Source of the DNA: Asaia bogorensis
GTDB lineage: Bacteria > Pseudomonadota > Alphaproteobacteria > Acetobacterales > Acetobacteraceae
Assembly (NCBI GenBank): GCA_945868845.1
Contig: CAMBMS010000004.1
Coordinates: 62,001 to 126,000, forward strand
Direction of reading: 5' to 3'
Length of the DNA: 64,000 nucleotides
Shown: piece by piece, positions 9,097 through 17,437 of the stretch
Numbering within the stretch: position 1 is the first letter of the stretch
Layout of the letters: every line of letters starts with the position of its first letter
Notes under the pieces: generated by a model
Databases searched by the model: none
What the model saw: only the letters and a program-made list of their open reading frames with translations
What the model was told of the DNA's origin: nothing
Program-made: the position numbers and the translations under genes

Positions 9097-9767
9097 GGCG
9101 TGGCCTCGTAGTCAGGAACCAGCCAGGAATCGGATTCGGCGGCCGCGGCGCGGTACCATTCATCGACCAGCTTATGCGCGCGTACCGCGTCGCAATAAGC
9201 TCGCGTTGCGGCCGAAATTTCCGGCTGCCAGGTGATGAAACGGGTGACGACGGGGGCGAACATGGCATCGGCAACGCCGAAATTGGTGCCGAACAGGAAA
9301 GGGCCGCCGGCGCCGAATTTCTCCCGCGTGCTGGCCCAGATTTTCTCGATGGCGGCGATGTCGGCCAGGGCTTCCGGTAGGCGGCCATGGCCGGAAAAAT
9401 CGCGCCCCAGATTCATCCACATATGCTGCCGTAGGCCACGGAAACCGGCATGCATTTCCGCGGCGATGGAGCGGGCATGCGCGCGGGCGATACGGTCGGT
9501 GGGCCACAAAGCATGCGCACATTCGGCGCAATATTCGCAAATCGCGAGTGATTCCCAGACGCATGCACCGCGATGTTCCAGGTAAGGCACGAGACCGTTC
9601 GGCGACAGCGTGGCGATGGCTGGCGTAGGACCGGGGCGGGTGAAGGGGATCAACTCCACCGCCACGTCCAGGCCGGCGAGGCGGACCGCTAGCCAGCCAC
9701 GGAGCGACCAGGAGGAATAGCGGCGATTGCCGATGATCATCCGCCCGTCGCCTGTTTTGGCTGCCAT
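9093..9767 (-). CDS. glutathione S-transferase family protein
   Basis: A 224-residue GST with a thioredoxin-like N-terminal domain (MIIGNRRYSSWSLRGWLAVR; the YSSWS run holds the likely glutathione-activating residue) and an all-helical C-terminal domain containing FGVADAMFAPVVTRF. The SxWSLR start resembles the maleylacetoacetate isomerase/zeta-like and DUF952-adjacent GST subgroups. The ATG at 9767 has GGGAG 7 bases upstream. First gene of a two-gene unit with the VOC gene. Physiological substrate unknown. Confidence 0.85.
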   Translation of the reverse strand: MAAKTGDGRMIIGNRRYSSWSLRGWLAVRLAGLDVAVELIPFTRPGPTPAIATLSPNGLVPYLEHRGACVWESLAICEYCAECAHALWPTDRIARAHARSIAAEMHAGFRGLRQHMWMNLGRDFSGHGRLPEALADIAAIEKIWASTREKFGAGGPFLFGTNFGVADAMFAPVVTRFITWQPEISAATRAYCDAVRAHKLVDEWYRAAAAESDSWLVPDYEATP

Positions 9768-10588
9768 GCGTCAGCTCCCTGTTGCACTCTGTGTTCAGAA
9801 TGCCACGTGCCGGTTCAAATATAAACGCCGCCGCATGGGCGGGCCGGTTTGTTTAAATTCTTAACGCTCCCGATGCCAGTATTTTATACCGGGGGGTGGC
9901 ACGTTTTGTATCTTGCGCCATGCCTGCATCGCGGTAAATAATACGCTATCATAACATAATTAATCTGATTTCTTGTCCGATCAGGCATAGTTTTTAACTT
10001 CGCCAGCAGGGAAGTGTATCAAACGAATGACTCCACGCGGGTGGTAACCCTGCTTGTGACTAGTGTGACATCGGGAGCGACGAAGAAAACCACGATACAA
10101 CGCGGATTTTAGCTCAGTGAGCGAAGCAAAAGCTTCGCAAAATAGCCTTCCGTTTAAACGCTGCCGGCATGCGGGGGCTTGAGTGTCTTGTATCTTTGGA
10201 TTTTACGTCGCAGACATTTTTTACGGAGGTGGGTCGTGATCCGTTCAAACGGTGCGACAAATTGGGAACGGATGGCGCCCCCCTTCCTTGACCACTTTCG
10301 CGTTAAGGCTTCACGCCGGGGTTTCACATCCGGGCGGCACGGTGCGCAAAACTATCACCTCCGTAATCCACCGCTAGATTAAAAATCCCATCCAAGCGGG
10401 CACCGCGGACAGCAGAGCGGCCAGGACTTGGTGCGGCTTGATTTCCATCAATATGGCGGAAAACCTAACGGCATCCGGCATAACGCTTGCCTCTACAAAA
10501 CGGCGTGGCCCGGCTTTCGTGACACACCCGCGCTGCGGCAGCATGCCGCGGCAAGGGTTGGAAAATCCTTAACCACTCCTGCTCTCGC
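9768..10588. other. 821-bp gene desert, AT-richer than its surroundings
   Basis: No convincing coding frame on either strand. The part around 9930-9975 (taaataatacgctatcat and following) is strikingly AT-rich for this genome. A hairpin GCGAAGC-AAAA-GCTTCGC lies at 10121-10138. An ORF at 10179-10382 has composition unlike the neighbours and no ribosome site. The region could hold the promoter of the GST-VOC pair (reading leftward) and otherwise looks like decayed or foreign DNA. Confidence 0.5.
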
Positions 10589-11698
10589 TCAGCACCCGTA
10601 GAGGCCGCGGGCATTCTCGCGGAACACTGCCCGGCGCTGCGCGTCCGTGAGACGGAAGGGCAGGGCGAAGGCGGGGTCGTCGAAATCCCAGTGCGGATAG
10701 TCGGTGGCGAAAATCAGCCGGTCCCAACCCATCCAGTCCAGCATTTCTCCCATGCGTTCGCGCGGCTCCGGCTCCTCGATTGGCTGGCTAGTCCACCAGA
10801 CCTGGGTGCGGAGATATTCTGACGGGGCTTTTTTCAGGAACGGAGTTTCAGCCTTCAGCTTTTTCCATTGCGCATCCAGCCGCCACATCAGCGCGGGCGC
10901 CCAGGCGACGCCGGCCTCGATGGAGACGACGCGCAGGCCGGGGAAGCGCTCGAACACGCCCTCGATCACCATCGAGGTCAGCCCGGCCTGGGCGCAGACA
11001 GCGTGGCCAACCATTTCCTCGATGTAATAGGACGGCCAGCCGGAGGAGGTCACGGGCGATCCGCTATAGCCAAAGGCATGGATGCCGATCGGCAGGCCGG
11101 CTTCCTGCGCGGCGGCATAGATCGGCCAGTAGCGCTTCGCGCCCAGCGGTTCATTGGCGCGGCTGAGGAGAAGAATTTGCACGAAGTTCTTGTCCCCAGC
11201 CCAACGCTGGATTTCCTTAACCGCCAGTTCTGCGTCTTCGTATGGGCTCACAATGGAGCCTTTTAGGCGAGGTTCCTTGGACGTCCATTCTGCGACCTGC
11301 CATTCGTTGACCGCACGCGCAAAGGCGGCGCCCATTTCCTGATTCTGAAAACCCTGCCCGCTCGGATTTAGCGGGTTCAGTACGCCCATTTCCACGTTAC
11401 AGGCGTCCAGCAGCTGGTGGCGCATGAAGGGCAGGTCGCTGCCCGGTGGCTTGCCCTCCGGCGTCCAGGCATCGCGGCGGGAGGCTAACGGCTGCATCTT
11501 CGGATAGGCCGGCCCTTTTTCCCAGGCCTGGCGGTGGCGTGGGCCGAACATTTCGAAATGATCCTGCCATTTTTTCGCCAGCCACGGATAGAGCACTTTG
11601 GCGGAGGTGATACGCGGGTGGATGTCGCCATCGGCGATCATCAGGCGTGCAGAGATCTTCGGGTCCGCACCAGAACGGTTGAGCACATCCACGTTCAT
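10589..11698 (-). CDS. amidohydrolase family protein (Amidohydro_2, ACMSD-like) A
   Basis: A 369-residue TIM-barrel metal-dependent hydrolase or decarboxylase. Near the N-terminus IADGDIHPRI stands at the HxH-type metal site, though the motif here is DGDIHP, as in many Amidohydro_2 members. Further on come GIHAFGYSG, the VVSIEAGVAWAP strand and the C-terminal FATDYPHWDFDDP, with the conserved Asp of the ATDYPH motif. This group includes decarboxylases and hydrolases of aromatic ring-cleavage pathways. An AGGAG site lies 8 bases before the ATG. The neighbouring gene encodes a paralogue. Confidence 0.85.
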   Translation of the reverse strand: MNVDVLNRSGADPKISARLMIADGDIHPRITSAKVLYPWLAKKWQDHFEMFGPRHRQAWEKGPAYPKMQPLASRRDAWTPEGKPPGSDLPFMRHQLLDACNVEMGVLNPLNPSGQGFQNQEMGAAFARAVNEWQVAEWTSKEPRLKGSIVSPYEDAELAVKEIQRWAGDKNFVQILLLSRANEPLGAKRYWPIYAAAQEAGLPIGIHAFGYSGSPVTSSGWPSYYIEEMVGHAVCAQAGLTSMVIEGVFERFPGLRVVSIEAGVAWAPALMWRLDAQWKKLKAETPFLKKAPSEYLRTQVWWTSQPIEEPEPRERMGEMLDWMGWDRLIFATDYPHWDFDDPAFALPFRLTDAQRRAVFRENARGLYGC

Positions 11699-11709
11699 CA
11701 GGTCTGCTC

Positions 11710-12777
11710 CTAAAGCCTGGCGTAGGTTGCCAGGGGGTTATCGACGGTGATTTTGCGCACCAGATCGGCGGACAATCCCCGTGGTAAGGCCTCCAGGCCG
11801 TCGAACTGCCAGTGCGGATAGTCGGTGGAGAATAGCAGAAGTTCGTCCGAGTCCATATGCTCGATCAAGCGATTGAGTTCGGCTGGCACGGGCGGGGCGT
11901 CCACCGGTTGCAGGCTGAAGCGGACATGGCGGCGGATGTAATCCATTGGCGGTTCCGTCACCCAGGGAATTTCCTGGCGCGTGCCTTTCCAGAATTTGGT
12001 CAGCCGCCAGATATAGCCGGGCAGCCAGGTGAATCCGGATTCCAGAAGCACCACCTTCAGATCGGGAATGCGCGCGAACACGCCTTCCGCAATCAGCGAC
12101 GAAAGCGCGGTCTGAAACGCCACCGACTGGTTAACATAGTCTTCCGTGTAATAGGTGGTCCAGCCGACCGGCGAGGGCGGGTTGCGGTAGTTTGAGCCGG
12201 CATGGATGCCGAGCGCGAGGCCGTGCCGGGCTGCGGCCTCATAGACCGGCCAATGATGGCGCCGGCCGGGCGGGGTTTCCTCCGAGACCAGCATGAGCAC
12301 TTGCACGAAGCGTTTATCGGCGGCACAGCGTTCGATTTCCGCGACGGCAAATTCGGTGTTCTGCATCGGCACCACGATGGAGGCGCGCAGGCGCTTATCG
12401 CAGTCCAGCCACTCGGCGCGGATCCAATCGTTCACGGCGCGGGCAAAGGCGCGGGCCATGTCTTCATTGAAAAACAACTGCACGCCGTAAAGACAATTCA
12501 GGATCGCCGTGCCGGTACCGAAAGGGTCGAGGCAGGCTTTCGCCAGTTGCTCGGCGCTGGTCGCCGCCTTGCCATCGGCGCCGCGCCAGTCGGCGCGCAC
12601 CGTGATCGGCGCGTTGGACGGGTAGGAGATGGAATGCAGCTCATCGAGGCCACGTCGTTCGACCATGTCCTGCCACATCGGTTCCAGATAGGGGATGATG
12701 GCCTTGAGCGACGGCACCGTCGGGTGCACGTCACAATCGATGGGCTGCATTTTGGTCTTCACCGTAGCGTTACTCAC
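11710..12777 (-). CDS. amidohydrolase family protein (Amidohydro_2, ACMSD-like) B
   Basis: A 355-residue paralogue of the next gene downstream with the same landmarks: PIDCDVHPTVPSL at the N-terminus, LGIHAGSNYRNP, VVLLESGFTWLP and the C-terminal FSTDYPHWQFDG. It starts with GTG at 12777, overlapping the Rieske gene stop (GTGA). The two amidohydrolases and the Rieske protein therefore form one transcription unit. Possible heteromer or sequential enzymes of the same pathway; the substrate cannot be read from sequence. Confidence 0.85.
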   Translation of the reverse strand: MSNATVKTKMQPIDCDVHPTVPSLKAIIPYLEPMWQDMVERRGLDELHSISYPSNAPITVRADWRGADGKAATSAEQLAKACLDPFGTGTAILNCLYGVQLFFNEDMARAFARAVNDWIRAEWLDCDKRLRASIVVPMQNTEFAVAEIERCAADKRFVQVLMLVSEETPPGRRHHWPVYEAAARHGLALGIHAGSNYRNPPSPVGWTTYYTEDYVNQSVAFQTALSSLIAEGVFARIPDLKVVLLESGFTWLPGYIWRLTKFWKGTRQEIPWVTEPPMDYIRRHVRFSLQPVDAPPVPAELNRLIEHMDSDELLLFSTDYPHWQFDGLEALPRGLSADLVRKITVDNPLATYARL

Positions 12778-13091
12778 CCCGGTAGTTTCACCATGACGGC
12801 GTCGCCTTCGATCTTCACCTCGAACATTTCCAGGCCGCGTTCAACCGGGGCACACATCGCCTTGCCGGTGCGCACGTCGAAGCGGCCGGCATGCAGCGGA
12901 CATTCGATGCTGCCACCCTCCAGCCAGCCATCCGACAGCAGCGCATATTCATGCGTGCAGACATTGTCGCTGGCGCGGAAATCACCGCCTGGCAGGTGAT
13001 AGACCGCCACGTCGCGTTCGCCCACGCGGACCCCCAGCACACTGCCTTCCGCAACATCTGCCGCCGCGGCCACGCGCACCCAATCGGCCAT
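12774..13091 (-). CDS. Rieske-type [2Fe-2S] ferredoxin
   Basis: A 105-residue soluble Rieske protein with cluster ligands Cys45-x-His47 (VCTHEYALL) and Cys64-x2-His67 (ECPLHAGRFD). Such proteins pass electrons from a FAD-dependent ferredoxin reductase to an oxygenase. It is divergently transcribed from exactly such a reductase across a 92-bp intergenic region. The ATG at 13091 opens MADWVRVAAAAD with AAGGAAA upstream; a longer frame to 13169 has no support. No Rieske oxygenase large subunit is in the window, so the electron acceptor must be encoded elsewhere. Confidence 0.92.
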   Translation of the reverse strand: MADWVRVAAAADVAEGSVLGVRVGERDVAVYHLPGGDFRASDNVCTHEYALLSDGWLEGGSIECPLHAGRFDVRTGKAMCAPVERGLEMFEVKIEGDAVMVKLPG

Positions 13092-13183
13092 TGTCGTGAT
13101 TTCCTTTCTTCTGGTTCGCCGCGCAGCATGCAACGGGACAAGCCCGATTGCCAGCCACCCCCTTTCCATTCTTTTATCCCCCC

Positions 13184-14392
13184 ATGAGGGAGCAAATTGT
13201 TATCATTGGCGCCGGTATGGCCGGTGGCTGGGCTGCCGTTACCCTGCGCCAATCGGGGTTCACGGGACGGATTCTGCTTCTCGGCGACGAAGCCGAGCGG
13301 CCCTATGACCGGCCGCCTTTGTCGAAAACCGTGCTGACGGCGGCCGAGGCGCCGGCGCCGGTCTATTTACATACCGCGGAGCGTTATGCGGAGCTGGGTA
13401 TCGACTTTCGGGGTGGGGCCCGGGTCGCGGCGATCGACCGCGCCGCCGGGCGGGTCCGCCTCGCTTCGGGCGAACGCGAGGCCTATGACAAGCTGCTCCT
13501 CACCACTGGCGCGCGGCCGCGTGCCCTGCCGATCCCGGGCGGGGAGCATGCCTTGCTGCTGCGCACGTTGGATGATGCGCACGCCATCCGCGCCGCGCTG
13601 GACGGCGCGCGGCAGGTGATCTGCATTGGCGCCGGAGTAATCGGGCTGGAGGTGGCGTCGTCGGCGCAACAACGCGGCGCTGGGGTGACTGTGCTGGAGG
13701 CGGCGCCTGGCGCCATGGGTCGCGCTTTGTCAGCGGCGGGTGCCCGCTACATGGAAGAACTGCACCGCGCGGCTGGGATTTTGCTCCGTTTTAACCAGGG
13801 GGTCACGGCCATCGAGCACCATAGCAGTGTATATCGGGTCAGCCTGGCGGACGGGACGACGGTGGAGGGCGATCTGGTCCTGGCCGGTATTGGCGTTGTG
13901 CGGAACACCGAACTGGCGGTCGAGGCTGGGCTGGCGGTGGAAAATGGCATTGTTGTCGATGAGCATTGTCAAACATCGGAGCCCGCGATCTTCGCCGCCG
14001 GCGATGTGACGGCGTTTCCGCATCCGCTGTTCGGCCGCGTGCTGCGGCTGGAGACATGGCGGCATGCGCAGAACCATGCCATTGCCGCCGCCAAGGCGAT
14101 GTGCGGTGACGCAACACCGTATGACGACATGCCTTGGTTCTGGACCGACCAGCTCGGCGTGAACCTACAGGTCGCCGGACTGCCGGCGGATGCGGCGCGA
14201 ACAATCATCCGGTCAGGCAAGGATTTTGCGGCAGTGCATTTGGACGCGGCGGGCGTGGTGATGGGCGTGACGGCAGCCAATAATCCGCGCGAGGTGCGCG
14301 CGGGCATGGCGCTGATCAAGGCGCGCGTTGCAGCCGACCCAGCAAAACTGGCGGACCCGACGATTGGGTTGCAGACGCTGATCGCGCGATAA
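13184..14392 (+). CDS. FAD-dependent ferredoxin reductase (NAD(P)H:rubredoxin/ferredoxin type)
   Basis: A 402-residue flavoprotein that moves electrons from NAD(P)H to a [2Fe-2S] ferredoxin. FAD-binding GAGMAGGWAA is near the N-terminus, PYDRPPLSK follows, the NAD-binding IGAGVIGLEVA lies around residues 150-160, and FAAGDVTAFPHP is the second FAD motif. The C-terminal reductase domain has the family WFWTDQLGVNLQVAG segment. It is the natural partner of the divergent Rieske ferredoxin. The ATG at 13184 has no visible Shine-Dalgarno sequence, so initiation may be leaderless or weak. Confidence 0.93.
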   Translation: MREQIVIIGAGMAGGWAAVTLRQSGFTGRILLLGDEAERPYDRPPLSKTVLTAAEAPAPVYLHTAERYAELGIDFRGGARVAAIDRAAGRVRLASGEREAYDKLLLTTGARPRALPIPGGEHALLLRTLDDAHAIRAALDGARQVICIGAGVIGLEVASSAQQRGAGVTVLEAAPGAMGRALSAAGARYMEELHRAAGILLRFNQGVTAIEHHSSVYRVSLADGTTVEGDLVLAGIGVVRNTELAVEAGLAVENGIVVDEHCQTSEPAIFAAGDVTAFPHPLFGRVLRLETWRHAQNHAIAAAKAMCGDATPYDDMPWFWTDQLGVNLQVAGLPADAARTIIRSGKDFAAVHLDAAGVVMGVTAANNPREVRAGMALIKARVAADPAKLADPTIGLQTLIAR

Positions 14393-14393
14393 C

Positions 14394-14418
14394 GACGCCC
14401 TTAGGGCGTTTTCATTTT
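14394..14418 (+). terminator. rho-independent terminator of the ferredoxin reductase
   Basis: ACGCCC and GGGCGT form a 6-bp stem with a TTA loop, immediately after the stop codon and followed by TTTTCATTTT. The right arm also forms the outer edge of a palindromic repeat (14404-14497). Confidence 0.6.
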
Positions 14419-14497
14419 GACTAAAGCGGCACCGGACCGCACCCCCACCCGACCACCCAACGAGCGTACTCTGCTGCGTCGGCCTGTGCGAAAACGC
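14404..14497. repeat. palindromic intergenic repeat, copy 1
   Basis: The region is bounded by GCGTTTTC (14405-14412) and its inverse GAAAACGC (14490-14497). The 42-bp core at 14431-14472 matches 37 of 42 bases of the minus strand of the hairpin at 48953-49038, including the shared GACCACCCAACGAGC. It lies between convergent genes. It looks like a dispersed non-coding repeat, MITE- or REP-like. Confidence 0.6.
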
Positions 14498-14498
14498 T

Positions 14499-15257
14499 CT
14501 ACGGCACGAAACCGACCTGTGCCTCGCCCAGCCCGTCGAAGCGCACCACGCACAGATCGCCCGGTTCCAGGAAGCGCAGCCCGGTATAGGTGCCGCACGT
14601 GCAGAACTGGCCTTCCTTGATTCCCACGCCGGTGCGTAGCAGGTTGGCCAGGGCCACGGCGACACCCAGCGGATCACCGGTCGGGTGGCCGCCGGTGTGG
14701 TCGTCCACCACCTTGCCGTTTACTTCCAGCACCACGCGTAGATTGCCGAGATCAAGCTTTTCCCAGTCAGCGATCGGCGCGGCATGCACGAACCCGCCAT
14801 TGAGATTGTTGTCGGCCAAGCGTTCGAACGTCGACTTCTTCGAATGATCGGCGAAACGCGTGGACACCACCTCGATCGCCGCGCAGGCTTCCACTGCGGC
14901 TGCGACCTCCGTGCGCGTATAATCGGTGCCGCGTGGCGGTAAATTCTGCTTGTAGCGGAACGCCACCTCGCCCTCGACCCCACAGGGCCGCACGGCGACG
15001 GCGGGGAAGCGCGAGGGGGTAGCTTTGATCATGCTGGCATAAAGCGGGCCGCGCGTCGGCGCGCCTTCCTTTGGCGCAATCGCCTTGTAGCCGCCGATCT
15101 GGGCTTTTAGCGCGACCGCGACCGCGTCCTGGATGGCATAGCCATCCTCCAGGCTGGTCGGGCGGCAGCTATCGGGAAATTCGCCAAGCGGCTTGCGGTC
15201 CTCGCGCGCCTTGACAAGCAGGGCAGCGGCTTCGGTGATTTGTGACGGGTTCAGCAT
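14499..15257 (-). CDS. 2-keto-4-pentenoate hydratase-like protein (MhpD family)
   Basis: A 252-residue protein of the hydratase/decarboxylase branch of the fumarylacetoacetase superfamily, enzymes that act on 2-oxo acids released after meta-cleavage of aromatic rings. The conserved pattern is seen in YAIQDAVAVALKAQIGGYK, the acidic metal-site region VEGEVAFRY, AAIEVVSTRFAD and the C-terminal LEPGDLCVVRFDGLG. AGGAGG stands 6 bases before the ATG. It is transcribed towards the ferredoxin reductase and divergently from the TauD-like gene. 2-Oxopent-4-enoate hydratase and 4-oxalocrotonate decarboxylase cannot be separated from sequence alone. Confidence 0.85.
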   Translation of the reverse strand: MLNPSQITEAAALLVKAREDRKPLGEFPDSCRPTSLEDGYAIQDAVAVALKAQIGGYKAIAPKEGAPTRGPLYASMIKATPSRFPAVAVRPCGVEGEVAFRYKQNLPPRGTDYTRTEVAAAVEACAAIEVVSTRFADHSKKSTFERLADNNLNGGFVHAAPIADWEKLDLGNLRVVLEVNGKVVDDHTGGHPTGDPLGVAVALANLLRTGVGIKEGQFCTCGTYTGLRFLEPGDLCVVRFDGLGEAQVGFVP

Positions 15258-15434
15258 CGTTCCCTCCTGTTTGTTTGCGGTATTTTGCGATAATCTGGGC
15301 GGACGTCAATTTGCGAATGGGACCGATATGTCCGCATTCTGTCGTCCCTTGGCCAACGGTATGTGATTGCCGTTGTGGAGCGCGGCCAAAATCGTCAAGC
15401 TTGACCACGATATCCACCTGAACACGAGGACATC

Positions 15435-16328
15435 ATGGACATGACCATCCGCCCGGTGCATCCGCATTTCGCGGCGGAAGTCTCCGGCATCGATATCAGT
15501 CAGCCCCTCAAGCGCGATCAAATCGATGCGATCGAGGCCGGGATGGACCAATACGCGGTTCTCGTCTTTCCCGGACAAAAGCTGACCGATGATCAGCAGT
15601 GCGTCTTCAGCGCGCAGTTTGGCGAACTGGAAGTCACCCTTGCCGGGCAGATGGCTAGGCCCGAGATGCGGCGTTTTCAGAAGCTGGAATTGGGCGACAT
15701 TTCCAACCTAGATGGAGAAAATAAACTTCGCGCCCGCGACGATGCGCGGCGGATGTATGCGCTTGCCAACCGGTTGTGGCATTCTGATGCATCCTTTCGC
15801 GCGCGTGGTGCCGGTTATACTTTGCTGCATGCTCGTATTGTGCCTGGCAGCGGTGGCAATACCGAATTTTCCGATATGCGCGCCGCCTATGATGCGTTGG
15901 ACGACGCGACGAAGACAGAGATTGCGGACATGATCGTGGAACATTCCATCGTCTTCTCCCGCGAACAGATCGGCTTTGCTGTGCAAAACGACGCAAACGC
16001 CGACAAACTCCACCCCGTCCGCCACCGGCTGGTAATCACCCATCCGGTCACTGGGCGTAAATCGCTTTACCTGTCATCGCATATTGGCGGCATCGTTGGC
16101 TGGCCCGTGCCTGAAGCGCGCGCCTTCATCCGCGACCTGACCGAACATGCTACGCAGTATCAGTTCGTGCATGCGCATCAATGGCGGGTGCACGATATGG
16201 TCATGTGGGATAATCGGACCGTCATGCATCGCGCGCGCCGGTTCAACGATTTACGGGAGATTCGCGACCTCCGCCGGACTTCCATCAAGGGCACCGGCCT
16301 CGCGATCGGTCAGATCGCGGCGGAGTAG
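15435..16328 (+). CDS. TauD/TfdA family Fe(II)/2-oxoglutarate dioxygenase A
   Basis: A 297-residue non-haem iron oxygenase coupling 2-oxoglutarate decarboxylation to substrate hydroxylation. Iron ligands are His116 and Asp118 (LWHSDAS) and the distal His265 (TVMHRARRF), with the 2-oxoglutarate-binding Arg just after it. The WDNRTVMHRA stretch resembles TfdA (2,4-D dioxygenase) more than taurine dioxygenase. GAGG precedes the ATG. It faces a second dioxygenase gene tail to tail, with only 34 bases between them. Confidence 0.9.
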   Translation: MDMTIRPVHPHFAAEVSGIDISQPLKRDQIDAIEAGMDQYAVLVFPGQKLTDDQQCVFSAQFGELEVTLAGQMARPEMRRFQKLELGDISNLDGENKLRARDDARRMYALANRLWHSDASFRARGAGYTLLHARIVPGSGGNTEFSDMRAAYDALDDATKTEIADMIVEHSIVFSREQIGFAVQNDANADKLHPVRHRLVITHPVTGRKSLYLSSHIGGIVGWPVPEARAFIRDLTEHATQYQFVHAHQWRVHDMVMWDNRTVMHRARRFNDLREIRDLRRTSIKGTGLAIGQIAAE

Positions 16329-16343
16329 GGGCGGGTTCGCCCC
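16328..16343. terminator. short hairpin between convergent dioxygenase genes
   Basis: GGGGCG-GGTT-CGCCCC starts in the stop codon of the plus-strand gene and lies 20 bases from the end of the minus-strand gene. It is symmetric and could serve both transcripts. No T run is evident. Confidence 0.4.
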
Positions 16344-16362
16344 AGACTTCTCAGGCGGCCCC

Positions 16363-17262
16363 TCAGGCCGCGTGGGACAGAATTTGCAAAAATTCGGGTT
16401 GGAAGACTTTTGTGGCCATTACCTGGCAGCGTTTCATCAGGCGGGCTTCATCGGGGCGGTAATCGGCGATGGCCTGGTGGATGCTGCCGAGATTGTCCCA
16501 AAGTAAAACGTCGTTTTTCGTCCAGCTATGCATGTAGCGGAATTCCGAGCGGAGCTGGAACGCGAACAAATAGTCCAGAATCGCGTCGCTCTCGGCTTTG
16601 TCCCAGCCATCGATTTTGGTGACATAGCCAGGATTGCAATAGAGCGTGCGCGTTCCGGTGATGGGATGGACCGGGGTAATCGGGTGATGCACGGGGGGGC
16701 GCTGCGTGCGTTGCGCGTCGGTGAGCGCCGGGCGGGTGCCGTGTGCCTTGCGCATATTTTCCCAGAATTTCTCGAAATCATGCGTTGCCGTGGCGCCATC
16801 CAGGCGTTGCTTCACATCGTCGGGCAGGGCGCGATAGACGGCATGCATGGAGGAAAACTCGGTGCCGCCCAGAATCTTCCCGTCGCGGCGGGGGATGGTG
16901 ATGCCATAGAGCACGTTCACGAAGCCGCGCAGGTCGCGGTACGACATGTCCGTGTGCCAGTCCTGCCCGGCATTGGGGATGCCGATATAGGTGCCATCCG
17001 CCTTCACATTGGAGAGGATACCCACCTCCGGACATTCGCGCCTGGGATCGGCTTCGCTGATCGTGCCCTGGATATCGCCAAAGCGTTGCGAGAAATCACG
17101 CAGGTTGAAGCTGTCGATATGTTGGTCGGGGAAGCGCAACACGGAAAATTTTCCGAGTGCGGCCAGCACCTGGGCGAATTCCCGGTCGGTGAGGGGCTGG
17201 CGCAGGTCCAGGCCGGTGATAGTGGCGCCCATGATGGCGGCGTTGGAGATGACGTGTAGCAT
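16363..17262 (-). CDS. TauD/TfdA family Fe(II)/2-oxoglutarate dioxygenase B
   Basis: A 299-residue enzyme of the same family as its convergent neighbour but clearly diverged from it. Iron ligands are His103 and Asp105 (QDWHTDMSY) and the distal His262 (WDNLGSIHQAIADY). GTEFSSMHAVYRALP is the family's helix after the first ligand pair. The start MLHVISNAAIMGATITGLDL matches the typical N-terminus. Substrate unknown; sulfonates, aryloxy acids and other organic acids are used by relatives. Confidence 0.9.
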   Translation of the reverse strand: MLHVISNAAIMGATITGLDLRQPLTDREFAQVLAALGKFSVLRFPDQHIDSFNLRDFSQRFGDIQGTISEADPRRECPEVGILSNVKADGTYIGIPNAGQDWHTDMSYRDLRGFVNVLYGITIPRRDGKILGGTEFSSMHAVYRALPDDVKQRLDGATATHDFEKFWENMRKAHGTRPALTDAQRTQRPPVHHPITPVHPITGTRTLYCNPGYVTKIDGWDKAESDAILDYLFAFQLRSEFRYMHSWTKNDVLLWDNLGSIHQAIADYRPDEARLMKRCQVMATKVFQPEFLQILSHAA

Positions 17263-17437
17263 CGCGGTTACTCCGGATAGGCGGGCAGGTCAGTCAGGAA
17301 GTATTGCGCGAGGCGAAGGGCAGGCCGATCCCGAACTGACACTGACCCACTACCAGGACGAAAGCGTCCTGGCGGGAAGCGCCGTGGAAGGTAAACGCTC
17401 TATGCCAAAAGCACGAGGCTGGCGGCGGAGTCGTGGG

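Noticed and set aside
10100-10150. tRNA-like TTAGCTCAGTGAGC stretch
   Set aside because: It recalls a D arm, but there is no T-loop consensus, no matching acceptor stem and no anticodon arm in the right place.
10179-10382. 67-codon ORF in the gene desert
   Set aside because: No ribosome site, Arg/His-rich shadow-like composition, and no relation to a neighbour.
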